Shown piece by piece: positions 52,074 through 59,433 of a DNA stretch of 59,433 nucleotides. Position numbers and translations under genes: made by a program. Source of the stretch: Chromatiales bacterium (GTDB lineage Bacteria; Pseudomonadota; Gammaproteobacteria; Steroidobacterales; GCA-2729495). The stretch is taken from assembly GCA_020831895.1 (NCBI GenBank), contig JAFIFS010000036.1:1-59433 (forward strand). The letters are read 5' to 3'. Under the pieces are notes generated by a model. The model had not been told where the DNA came from. It made no database searches and saw only the letters and a program-made list of their open reading frames with translations. The stretch's first letter is position 1. Each line of letters starts with the position of its first letter.

Positions 52074-54567
52074 GCACTGCGGCTGTTTTCACTGCGGGGA
52101 GCCGGTGACCATGCCCGGGCGCTTCCAGGCTGTCGTCGATGGAGCCGAGCGGGAGCTGTGTTGCGTAGGTTGTGCGGCGGCAGCGCGACTGATCGACCAG
52201 ATGGGCCTGGCGAACTATTACCGCTTTCGTGACGAGGGCGGGGCGCCCCGGCCGCCGGATGCGGTTGACCGGGCACGCTATGCTGTCTGGGACCGGCCGC
52301 GCATGCTGGATGCCGTTGCTCGGTCATGTCCGGGTGCGGCCGGCGAGCGGGAAGTCGAAATCCTGCTCGAAGGCATTCGCTGCGCCGCCTGTGTCTGGCT
52401 GGTAGAGGGCTCCCTGGGCCAGCTTCCAGGCGTCAGCGAGGTGCAGGTGGCTCTCGCCACTGGGCGCATGCGCCTTCAGTGGCAGCCCGCTGAGCTCCCC
52501 CTGTCCGAGGTGCTGGGCCGGCTGGCAGCGCTGGGTTTCGCACCCCAGCCCGTCGAGGGCAACGTCGTCCTCGAGGCACAGGCCAGGGCGCGGCGCCAGG
52601 CGCTCAAGCGGCTGTTCGTTGCGGGTATCGGCATGATGCAGGTCATGACCTTCGCTGCCGCGGTCTACATTGGCCTGCCAGCGGGGATGGAGGACCAGTT
52701 CCACGAGTTCTTCCGAATCATCAGCATGATCGTCGCGACGCCCGTGGTGCTGTACTCCGCCGCGCCGTTCTTCCGGCGAGCCTGGCTCGACATCCGCCTG
52801 CGGACCGTCAGCATGGACGTGCCTGTCTCCATCGCCATCGGCGGCGGCTGGGCCGCAAGCATCTGGTTCACCTGGCTCGGTCACGGCGAGGTCTACTTCG
52901 ACTCGATCACGATGTTCACCTTCTACCTGCTGCTCGGCCGCTATCTCGAGATGCAGGCGCGTCACCGCGCCGGGGATGTCGCCGATGCGCTGGCAAGGTT
53001 GACTCCGCAGAGCGCCATGCGGCTGGATGCCGACGGCCAGGCCACGGTGATTGGCGTGGCGGAGCTGGAGGTGGGTGACCGGGTCCGCGTGCTGCCGGGG
53101 GAGCACTTCCCTGCCGATGGCCGGATCGTCGCCGGCCGCACGCATGCGGATGAGTCCCTGCTGACCGGCGAATCGGTTCCGCAGTCCCGGCAGGCGGGCG
53201 ACGCAGTGATCGGCGGCAGCCTGAACCTTGGCGCAGCGGTGGATGTATCGATCGAGCGGGTGGGCGGCGATACGCTGCTGTCCGGGATCGCGCGCATGCT
53301 GCACCGTGCGCAGGCCGAGCGGCCGCCCATGGCCCGGGCGGCTGACCGTATCGCGAGGTGGTTCGTCGGCGGCACGCTGCTCGTGGCCTGCACGGTCTTC
53401 TGGATCTGGTCGCAGCTGGATCCGTCCCGCGCGTTCGAGATCACGCTGGCCGTGCTGATCGTCACCTGCCCCTGTGCGCTTTCGCTTGCGATGCCGACTG
53501 CACTGACGACGGGCACCGGGCGGCTCGCGCGGGGTGGCCTGCTGGTGACGCGCCAGGGCAGCCTGGAACGGCTGGCCCGCGCCGACACGGTGATACTCGA
53601 CAAGACTGGCACCTTGACCCAGGGCCGCATACGGCTGCGGGCGGTCGAGGTGACGGGTCGCGAGCCTGCGGCACGCGCGCTGGCGCTGGCCCTGGCGCTC
53701 GAGTCCCACAGCGAGCACCCGCTGGCGGGTGCCTTCGTCGCGGATGCGTCTGCGCTGGTGCCGGACGGCGCTCCGCTGGAATCCCTGGTGGCCACCGAGG
53801 TCGTCAACCATCCCGGCCAGGGGCTGTCCGGGATCATCGCGGGGGGGGAGTACAGGATCGGCAACCGCGCCTTCATCACAGGCTGGCCCCTGTCACTTCC
53901 GGACGCATCCGCGGAGCCGGGCACCGAGGTCCTGCTGGCTGACCGCTCCGGCCTGCTCGCCGTGTTCCGGGTCGAGGACCAGCTGCGGCCCGGGGCCGCG
54001 CGTGCGGTTACCGATCTCAGAGCGATGGGGCTGGAGCCCTGGCTTGCCAGCGGCGACCAGCCGGCAGCCGTGGCCGAGGTCGCACGCCGGCTGGGCATCG
54101 ACAGCTGGCGGGGTGGCCAGCTGCCCGAGGACAAGCTCTCGCTGATCCGCGAACTGCAGGCGGCCGGGCGCCGGGTGGTGATGGTCGGTGACGGGATCAA
54201 TGACGCACCGGTACTGGCGGGGGCCGATGTCTCGGTGGCGCTGGTCAGGGGCACTCCGCTGGCCCAGAATGCGGCAGGCATGGTCCTCACGGGTGAATCC
54301 CTCGCACCGCTGCCGGCGGGCATTGGTGTTTCCCGGCAGACCTTGCGCGTGATCCGCCAGAATCTCGGGCTCTCGCTGGCCTACAACCTGTCGGCGCTGC
54401 CTCTGGCTGCGGCCGGTCTGGTTCCGCCCTGGCTGGCCGCGATCGGAATGTCCGCGAGCTCACTGATCGTCGTGCTGAACGCGCTGCGCCTCGGACGGCT
54501 GCCGATGGGGGAAACTGTCACGCCAGATAGGCCGCAAGTGACGCGCACTCAGGCGGCCGGGGGCTGA
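52063..54567 (+). CDS. ccoI: copper-exporting P1B-type ATPase CcoI
   Basis: Copper-transporting ATPase that feeds CuB assembly. Its 834 residues have an extra N-terminal Cys cluster (C6, C8, C11 and ELCCVGC), a heavy-metal-associated domain with C107-A-A-C110, eight membrane helices, the metal-site C469-P-C471 (TCPCALSLAMPTAL), the phosphorylated D513 in DKTGTLTQG and MVGDGINDAPVL. Overlaps ccoH and is two bases before ccoS. The family assignment CcoI rather than a general CopA is from the operon. Confidence 0.94.
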   Translation: MSAEHCGCFHCGEPVTMPGRFQAVVDGAERELCCVGCAAAARLIDQMGLANYYRFRDEGGAPRPPDAVDRARYAVWDRPRMLDAVARSCPGAAGEREVEILLEGIRCAACVWLVEGSLGQLPGVSEVQVALATGRMRLQWQPAELPLSEVLGRLAALGFAPQPVEGNVVLEAQARARRQALKRLFVAGIGMMQVMTFAAAVYIGLPAGMEDQFHEFFRIISMIVATPVVLYSAAPFFRRAWLDIRLRTVSMDVPVSIAIGGGWAASIWFTWLGHGEVYFDSITMFTFYLLLGRYLEMQARHRAGDVADALARLTPQSAMRLDADGQATVIGVAELEVGDRVRVLPGEHFPADGRIVAGRTHADESLLTGESVPQSRQAGDAVIGGSLNLGAAVDVSIERVGGDTLLSGIARMLHRAQAERPPMARAADRIARWFVGGTLLVACTVFWIWSQLDPSRAFEITLAVLIVTCPCALSLAMPTALTTGTGRLARGGLLVTRQGSLERLARADTVILDKTGTLTQGRIRLRAVEVTGREPAARALALALALESHSEHPLAGAFVADASALVPDGAPLESLVATEVVNHPGQGLSGIIAGGEYRIGNRAFITGWPLSLPDASAEPGTEVLLADRSGLLAVFRVEDQLRPGAARAVTDLRAMGLEPWLASGDQPAAVAEVARRLGIDSWRGGQLPEDKLSLIRELQAAGRRVVMVGDGINDAPVLAGADVSVALVRGTPLAQNAAGMVLTGESLAPLPAGIGVSRQTLRVIRQNLGLSLAYNLSALPLAAAGLVPPWLAAIGMSASSLIVVLNALRLGRLPMGETVTPDRPQVTRTQAAGG

Positions 54568-54569
54568 CG

Positions 54570-54749
54570 ATGGAGATCATCTTTGTCCTGATACCGCTGG
54601 GCTTGATCCTTCTGCTGTTCGCCGTCTGGGCCTTCTTCTGGGCTGTGCGCAATCGTCAATTCGACAACCTGGATGCCGAGGCGTGGCGCATCCTGATGGA
54701 TGGAGACCAGGCGCCGCCGCCGAGGGAGCCGGCGGACCGTGACCGATGA
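54570..54749 (+). CDS. ccoS: cbb3 oxidase assembly protein CcoS
   Basis: A 59-residue single-helix protein (MEIIFVLIPLGLILLLFAVW, then FFWAVRNRQFDNLD). The sequence matches CcoS, with the characteristic W-A-V-x-x-x-Q-F-D-D/N-L pattern. Located two bases after ccoI and overlapping the next gene by four bases (ATGA at 54746-54749). Confidence 0.9.
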   Translation: MEIIFVLIPLGLILLLFAVWAFFWAVRNRQFDNLDAEAWRILMDGDQAPPPREPADRDR

Positions 54750-55492
54750 TCGCGGCGGCGGGCGCCGCCTTTCTTGCCGGCCTGGCGGGCAGCGTTCACT
54801 GCCTTGGCATGTGTGGCGGTATCTCGGGCGCGCTCGCGCTGGCCAGCGCGGCTCGCCAGCGCTGGCTGGCTCCCGTGCTCAACAGCGGCGGGCGGATCAC
54901 GAGCTATACGCTGGCGGGAGGGCTGGCCGGTGCCATCGGCGCTGGCATGACGCGTGCCGGGCCAGGAGTGGTCGGGCCCGTGCTGACCGCGGTCACGGCC
55001 CTGCTGTTTCTGTCCATTGGCATCGGGATGCTGGTCCAGCGCCCGGGCCTTGCCTGGATCGAGGGGCTAGGCGCGAGAGCCTGGGGCCGGGTCGCGCCAC
55101 TCGCCCGCCGAAGCCTGAGCTTGCGGGGGCCACTCGGCGCCTGGGTCGGGGGCATGCTGTGGGGCTTCCTGCCCTGTGGGCTGGTCTACACGATGCTGGC
55201 CGCAGCGGCAGCCAGCGGGTCTGCGCTCCAGGGCATGGTGATGATGGCGGCCTTCGGAGCCGGCACCGCGACGGCCGTCGTTGCTGCCGGGATCAGCGCT
55301 GGCCCGGGCGCAGGCTGGCTGCGGGCTCGCAGCCAGCTGCGCAAGCCGGCTGCGCTGTTGCTGATCGCATTCGCCGCCTGGACGGCGTGGCCGCTGCTGG
55401 CGCCCGGTGGTGGTCACGACCATGGGCATGGGCACCACACGGGTGCCCTGCCCGCTGCCTCTGTTCTCAGAGAATCTTGGTCACGCCAATGA
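54746..55492 (+). CDS. TauE/SafE-family protein with a His-rich tail
   Basis: A 248-residue polytopic membrane protein (about six helices) often found beside cbb3 maturation genes. The N-terminus has H18-C19-L-G-M22-C23-G-G, a likely metal site, and a second Cys in FLPCGLVYTM. The C-terminal H224-x-H-x-H-x-H-H231 stretch (GGGHDHGHGHH) could bind copper or nickel. A role in copper supply to the oxidase is inferred from position. Its end overlaps the convergent gene 55467-56138 by 26 bases, so the His-rich tail region is partly followed by shared coding sequence. It could instead be a sulfite exporter. Confidence 0.75.
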   Translation: MIAAAGAAFLAGLAGSVHCLGMCGGISGALALASAARQRWLAPVLNSGGRITSYTLAGGLAGAIGAGMTRAGPGVVGPVLTAVTALLFLSIGIGMLVQRPGLAWIEGLGARAWGRVAPLARRSLSLRGPLGAWVGGMLWGFLPCGLVYTMLAAAAASGSALQGMVMMAAFGAGTATAVVAAGISAGPGAGWLRARSQLRKPAALLLIAFAAWTAWPLLAPGGGHDHGHGHHTGALPAASVLRESWSRQ

Positions 55493-56138
55493 ATGCGATG
55501 AAGGCGATCATCAGGTAGGTTGACCAGATCGTGACGATCGAGCGGTTCATGACGGCCTTGATTGTCTGCTCGATCTCCGGCTTCGAACCCTCGACAGCGA
55601 GCCGCCCGAAGGCTTCACCCATGGGCTCGAACACGAGCAGCATGACGAGGATCATCAGGTTTACCAGGCCGAACAGGCCGACCTTCCACAGCAGCCAGGT
55701 GGCGCTGGGCTCGAAAGGCCCGGTGCCGCCGGCATTGACCAGTGCGAAGACGATCAGGGACACGCCCACGATGCCGATCAGCACATTGTTGATCCTGCCC
55801 AGCTTCGGCCCGAGTGGCTGCTCGCCGTAGACGACGCTTCCGACGCTGATCGCCCACCAGGCGATGCTGAACAGCCAGAGCAGCGTGATCTGCAGGACGC
55901 TGAGCTGCAGCAGGCCAAGCTCCATCGACAGCATTGCGCCGAGAGGCAGGGCCGCCTTCCACATGGTCCGGGGCAGCAGCTCGATCCAGAGCGCCGTCGT
56001 CAGCAGCGTGATCCGGGTCTCGAACGAGTAGCGGGGGTCGGTGGATTTCTTGGCGCAGATGAACACGCCCATGTCTGTGCCCAGCCAGAACACGAACATC
56101 AGCAAGTGGAGGTATTTCCAGAGTTCGTACTCGCCCAT
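55467..56138 (-). CDS. unrecognised membrane protein with conserved N-terminal His
   Basis: I do not recognise this family. ATG 56138 has AGGAG 6 bases ahead and gives 223 residues. Four to five membrane helices are visible, starting with WKYLHLLMFVFWLGTDMGVF (H11), where a His in a first helix recalls CopD- or cytochrome b-like proteins. It ends in a helix (IAFIAFIGVTKIL). It is convergent with the TauE-like gene (26-base overlap) and divergent from the molybdoenzyme gene. Being beside the molybdoenzyme it could carry electrons or anchor it, but nothing in the sequence shows this. Confidence 0.65.
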   Translation of the reverse strand: MGEYELWKYLHLLMFVFWLGTDMGVFICAKKSTDPRYSFETRITLLTTALWIELLPRTMWKAALPLGAMLSMELGLLQLSVLQITLLWLFSIAWWAISVGSVVYGEQPLGPKLGRINNVLIGIVGVSLIVFALVNAGGTGPFEPSATWLLWKVGLFGLVNLMILVMLLVFEPMGEAFGRLAVEGSKPEIEQTIKAVMNRSIVTIWSTYLMIAFIAFIGVTKIL

Positions 56139-56565
56139 TTCTCGCTCCTGTTTCAGCTGCAGCACGGCGTGGGGCAGCATTTTAGGGCTGTCGGCCGCCC
56201 CCTGCGCAACTATCGCAGGGATGGCCACTCCCCGGACCTCTCCAGGGTACGGTGACTGCGCAAAGGCCCGGTTCGACGGAACGCCCCGTTGCCTCGCCGG
56301 CAGCCGCGAACAGTAGCCGGGTCTGGCCGGCACCAGTGAGTGGGCACGCTGCACTGGAATGGTCGCACTGCAAAGCCCCCCTAGCGTAACCTAGCGTGGT
56401 TCGGCGGACATGGCATGCCGGGGAGCGCGTTGCTGACGCACTGCCCCGTGGTTTTGGCCAGCCCCCGTTGGTAAAAGAGACGTTCAGTCGTATCAGTGAC
56501 TTCCAGTCTGTTGCGCCGGACCAGCATGGACCCTGGATGGCAGCAGGCTGCGGGCAGGAGCAGAG
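56139..56565. other. divergent intergenic region before the molybdoenzyme
   Basis: A 427-base gap between the minus-strand membrane-protein gene and the plus-strand molybdoenzyme gene. It contains the paired CTAGCGT repeat (annotated separately) and ribosome binding sites for both genes. No clear sigma70, sigma54 or FNR-type site was found by eye. A 60-codon open frame from 56396 is not supported as a gene. Confidence 0.5.
56381..56397 (+). repeat. paired CTAGCGT direct repeat, 10-bp spacing
   Basis: CTAGCGT occurs at 56381-56387 and 56391-56397, exactly 10 bp apart from start to start, about one helical turn. It lies about 170 bases before the molybdoenzyme start. CTAG is generally rare in proteobacterial genomes, so two copies in register suggest a binding site for a regulator. 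No regulator gene is in the window. Confidence 0.6.
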
Positions 56566-59340
56566 ATGGCCACGATGACTACGAGCAGGCGGACCTTCCT
56601 CGCCGGAAGCACGGCAGCAGCCGCCACCCTCGCGCTGAAATATTCGCCGCATGTCACCGCTGACGAGGAAAGCGGTGCCAGCTACGCTGCCTCCGAGGAC
56701 CTGATGCGGGCCAAGTGGCAATGGGACCGTGTGGTGAAAGGGACCCACGGCACCAACTGCACCGGGACCTGCGCGTTCAATGTCTACGTCAAGAACGGCA
56801 TCGTCTGGCGCGAGGAGCAGCAGGGCGAGTATGGAGCAGTCGGTGACACGCCGGATTTCGGGCCCCGTGGCTGCCAGAAGGGGCTGCGCCATGCCAAGTA
56901 CATGTACGGGAAGCAGCGCATCCTCTACCCGATGAAGCGGGTCGGCGAGCGGGGCGAGGGCAAGTGGGAGCGCATCACCTGGGAGCAGGGCATGGCCGAG
57001 GTGGCTGACCGCTTCATCGATTACGCGCTCGAGCACGGTCCCCGCTCCATCAGCATAGACCTGGGGACGCAGATGGTACTGAAGCGCGCATCCTTCGCTG
57101 CGCTGGGCCGTTTCGCGACCATGAGCGGCGTGGAGCTGCCCGAGGCCTATGCGGGTGTCGGCGACCTGCCGACGGGCGTATACATGACCGTGGGTGAACC
57201 CCTGCTCGGCGACATGATGTCCGCCGTTTACAAGTCCCGCTGCTGCCTCATCTGGTACTGCAACCCGGCCGTCACCCGGATACCGGATGCGCATTTCTTC
57301 TGGGAGGCGCGCTACAACGGCACCGAGGTCATCTCCATCTCCCCTGAGTTCACGCCGACCGCAATGCATTCGAGCAAGTGGCTGAACCCGAAGCCTGGCA
57401 CCGACACGGCGCTGGCGATGGGGATGATCAACGTGATCCTCCAGGATCGCACTCACGACGTCGCCTATATCCGCGAGCAGACCGATCTCCCGTTCCTGGT
57501 GCGCAAGGACAACGGCCGCTTCCTGCGTGAAACGGACCTCGTGCCAGGCGAGCAGGCGAGGGACAACCTGTTCTTCGTATTCGACGAGGCCAGTGGTCGC
57601 GTGCGTCCCGCTCCGGCGACGGGGAATCCGCCACCGCCTCCCGGCAGTCCCATGCCGGTGATACCGGCTGGAAGCCTTGAGCTGGGCGATCTGAGACCTG
57701 CGGTCGAGGGCAGTTGGGAGGTACCGACACCCCAGGGTCCGGTAGAGGTCACCACCGTATTCGAGCTGGTCCGCAAGCGTGCGGCCGAGTACAGCCCGGA
57801 GCGCGTGAGCGACATCACGGGCCTGCATCCGGACCTGATCGTCGAGACGGCAAGGACCTTTGCACGGGCCAAGCCCGCGATGATTTTCACCGGCTACCGG
57901 GCCTGCAAGTGGCTCCATGGGGACCTGCTGCAGCGTTCGTTCATGCTGCTGCTCTCGCTTACCGGCAACCTGGGCCGGGAGGGCGGCGGGCTGCAGCTTG
58001 CCAATCTCGGCCGCACGGACAGCCAGCTGGCCTTCATGTTCGAGGGGCAGGCGCCGACGCTGAGGGTGGCGACACTCTCGCGCTGGGACTATACGCACAA
58101 CGATGGCAAGGAGCTCAACCGCCGCATATACGGCGATGAGCTGGCCGACAAGTTCGATGCCGCCTACCGGCAGTCGATCGAGAATGGCTGGTTCCCGGAC
58201 TATGGCAAGGTGCCCTGGAAGATGGGCTTCTTCGCCGGTTCGAACACGGCGAACTGGCGTGCGAACAGCACCAACTGGCGAAAGAATGCGCTGGAGGGCC
58301 TCGAGGTCGTGGTCACGCTGGCGCCGGACATGGGCATCACCGCGATGTACTCGGACTACGTGTTCCCCATCGCGCACCATTACGAGCGCCAGGACTACAT
58401 GCTGGAGTCCCGGACGCCGTACCTGCAGGTGCTGGATGCGGCCGTCCCTCCACTGGGAGAGTCCGTCGACGACTGGCGGGCGCTGGAGCGCCTGGCCAGG
58501 GCCATCAGCGAACGTGCAAAGGCCAGAGGTGTCGGGCCGGTCATGGACGAGTTCTTCGGCACGCCGCTGCCACGCGACCTGACGCGTTTCCACGACGTCT
58601 TCACCATGGGCGGCAAGATCTCGGATACCCGCGATGTCATCCAGTTCCTGATCGATCGCGACCCGGGCGTGCCCAAGAAGCCGTTCGAGGAACTGGCCGA
58701 AGCCGGCATCACCCGCAACGGGGGCGCTGAAAGCGTCATCTATGCCCCGGACTCGCCGTATTACTCGTCGATCATACGTGGAGTCGCCTTCAAGGAGCCC
58801 TACGCCACTCTGACTGGCAGACAGCAGTACTATATGGACCACGAGTGGTTCCTTGCCGATGACGAGGCCCTGCCGGCGCATCGTGACCCCATACGGCTGG
58901 AGAAGTACCCGCTGCAGATGCTGATGGGCCACGTGCGCCACGGCATTCACAGCATGTGGGTCGATGACCCCCTGCTGGTCAGCCTGCGTCGTGGCGAGCC
59001 GGATATCTACATGAATCCCGATGACGCGCGCGAACGTGATGTCGCTGACGGCGACCTGGTGCGCGTGTACAACTCCCTGGGCTCTTTCATTGCGCTGGCA
59101 CACGTGAGCTCCGCGATGCAGCCGGGGATGCTCTACATGTACCACGGCTGGGATCCGATGATGTTCCGCGGCCGGGCCAACTTCAGCAGCGTGATCTCCA
59201 CCGCGGCGCTGATCAAGCCGACGTCGATCGTCGGCGGCTATGGCCATGTGACCCATGTCCCGCTGGCCTATGAACCCAACATGACCTACCAGGACTTCAC
59301 CTGCGACTTCGAGAAGTACGAAGAGCGGAAGACGGCCTGA
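56566..59340 (+). CDS. type II DMSO-reductase-family molybdopterin subunit
   Basis: Periplasmic catalytic subunit of a molybdenum or tungsten bis-MGD enzyme. Its 924 residues start with a twin-arginine signal (SRRTFLAG, residues 7-14). The N-terminal 4Fe-4S motif is H61-x3-C65-x3-C69-x33-C103, the His-first form of the NarG, EbdA, SerA, DdhA and ClrA type II clade. D200 in GVGDLPTG is the likely Asp molybdenum ligand. NPKPGTDTALAMGMI is a cofactor-binding landmark, and the C-terminus (SIVGGYGHVTHVP) resembles the hydrocarbon and oxyanion enzymes. The substrate cannot be told from sequence. ATG 56566 has AGGAG 5 bases ahead. The iron-sulfur subunit follows. Confidence 0.88.
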   Translation: MATMTTSRRTFLAGSTAAAATLALKYSPHVTADEESGASYAASEDLMRAKWQWDRVVKGTHGTNCTGTCAFNVYVKNGIVWREEQQGEYGAVGDTPDFGPRGCQKGLRHAKYMYGKQRILYPMKRVGERGEGKWERITWEQGMAEVADRFIDYALEHGPRSISIDLGTQMVLKRASFAALGRFATMSGVELPEAYAGVGDLPTGVYMTVGEPLLGDMMSAVYKSRCCLIWYCNPAVTRIPDAHFFWEARYNGTEVISISPEFTPTAMHSSKWLNPKPGTDTALAMGMINVILQDRTHDVAYIREQTDLPFLVRKDNGRFLRETDLVPGEQARDNLFFVFDEASGRVRPAPATGNPPPPPGSPMPVIPAGSLELGDLRPAVEGSWEVPTPQGPVEVTTVFELVRKRAAEYSPERVSDITGLHPDLIVETARTFARAKPAMIFTGYRACKWLHGDLLQRSFMLLLSLTGNLGREGGGLQLANLGRTDSQLAFMFEGQAPTLRVATLSRWDYTHNDGKELNRRIYGDELADKFDAAYRQSIENGWFPDYGKVPWKMGFFAGSNTANWRANSTNWRKNALEGLEVVVTLAPDMGITAMYSDYVFPIAHHYERQDYMLESRTPYLQVLDAAVPPLGESVDDWRALERLARAISERAKARGVGPVMDEFFGTPLPRDLTRFHDVFTMGGKISDTRDVIQFLIDRDPGVPKKPFEELAEAGITRNGGAESVIYAPDSPYYSSIIRGVAFKEPYATLTGRQQYYMDHEWFLADDEALPAHRDPIRLEKYPLQMLMGHVRHGIHSMWVDDPLLVSLRRGEPDIYMNPDDARERDVADGDLVRVYNSLGSFIALAHVSSAMQPGMLYMYHGWDPMMFRGRANFSSVISTAALIKPTSIVGGYGHVTHVPLAYEPNMTYQDFTCDFEKYEERKTA

Positions 59341-59370
59341 GTGGTTTGGCGAGATTGAGGTGACGCAGAG

Positions 59371-59433
59371 ATGACGCAGAAGCAGATAGCGATGGTGATC
59401 GACCTGAACAAGTGCATCGGTTGCCAGGCGTGC
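59371..59433 (+). CDS. iron-sulfur subunit of the molybdoenzyme (partial)
   Basis: Only the first 21 codons are in the window; the gene is cut by its right edge. The sequence begins MTQKQIAMVIDLNKCIGCQAC, with C15, C18 and C21 as the start of the first ferredoxin-type 4Fe-4S site, as in NarH, EbdB and SerB. ATG 59371 has GAGGTG upstream and lies 30 bases after the catalytic subunit stop. It would pass electrons from the active site to a heme or membrane subunit further downstream. Confidence 0.88.
   Translation, partial: MTQKQIAMVIDLNKCIGCQAC

Noticed and set aside
56406-56445. Possible sigma54 promoter (TGGCAT with a later TTGC)
   Set aside because: The two elements are about 13 bases apart instead of the fixed short spacing sigma54 needs.
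56396-56578. Short open frame ahead of the molybdoenzyme
   Set aside because: Sixty codons with no ribosome binding site, no recognisable pattern, and overlap with the molybdoenzyme start.
56182-59256. A 1024-codon open frame on the minus strand, opposite the molybdoenzyme gene
   Set aside because: Its translation is rich in Arg, His, Gly and Leu with no domain, and it is exactly antisense to a well-supported gene. In GC-rich DNA such shadow frames are expected.
1-59433. CRISPR arrays, transposases and prophage genes
   Set aside because: None were found. The only tandem repeats are the tolA coding minisatellite and the short repeats listed.

Overview
The window comes from a GC-rich Gram-negative bacterium, most likely a gammaproteobacterium. 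The strongest evidence is the gene order yebC-ruvC-ruvA-ruvB-tolQ-tolR-tolA-tolB-pal-cpoB-queE-queC followed by tRNA-Lys, which is a gammaproteobacterial housekeeping arrangement. A cbb3 oxidase, hopanoid synthesis, glycogen storage, a TonB-dependent receptor and a periplasmic molybdoenzyme suggest a free-living bacterium able to respire at low oxygen. I could not assign genus or family from sequence alone.

Layout. 1-170: poly-G low-complexity start and a terminator. 169-2461: an exosortase-sorted (PEP-CTERM-like) protein and an unrecognised polytopic membrane protein. 2583-8168: the 2-oxoglutarate dehydrogenase operon sucA-sucB-lpd. 8253-8819: a YfaZ-type outer membrane protein. 8836-17906: yebC, ruvCAB, the Tol-Pal system (without ybgC), queE and queC, then tRNA-Lys(TTT) at 18002-18077. 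18192-27387: a complete glycogen block, glgP> <glgB glgC> malQ> <glgA. 27473-32397: two small beta-barrel proteins and a large TonB-dependent receptor with four cysteine pairs. 32518-46511: a hopanoid region made of shc, the minus-strand operon sqs-hpnG-hpnH-hpnB-hpnM, ispA, and the minus-strand operon hpnN-hpnL-hpnO-(CDP-alcohol phosphotransferase)-apt. 46726-55492: ccoN-O-Q-P, a 92-residue membrane protein, ccoG-H-I-S and a TauE/SafE-like protein with a histidine-rich tail. 55467-59433: an unrecognised membrane protein, a twin-arginine type II DMSO-reductase-family catalytic subunit, and the first 21 codons of its iron-sulfur subunit, cut by the window edge.

How it fits together. IspA makes farnesyl diphosphate, Sqs condenses it to squalene and Shc cyclises it. 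HpnH adds a 5'-deoxyadenosyl group, HpnG removes adenine and HpnO aminates the resulting side chain. HpnN, HpnM and HpnL are membrane or transport components. An adenine phosphoribosyltransferase in the hpnO operon could recycle the adenine released by HpnG, and a CDP-alcohol phosphotransferase in the same operon is a candidate for an undescribed head-group step. These two genes and the molybdoenzyme are the most promising leads.

All five convergent gene pairs in the window end within 6 bases of one another or overlap. No transposase, integrase, CRISPR array or prophage gene was seen.
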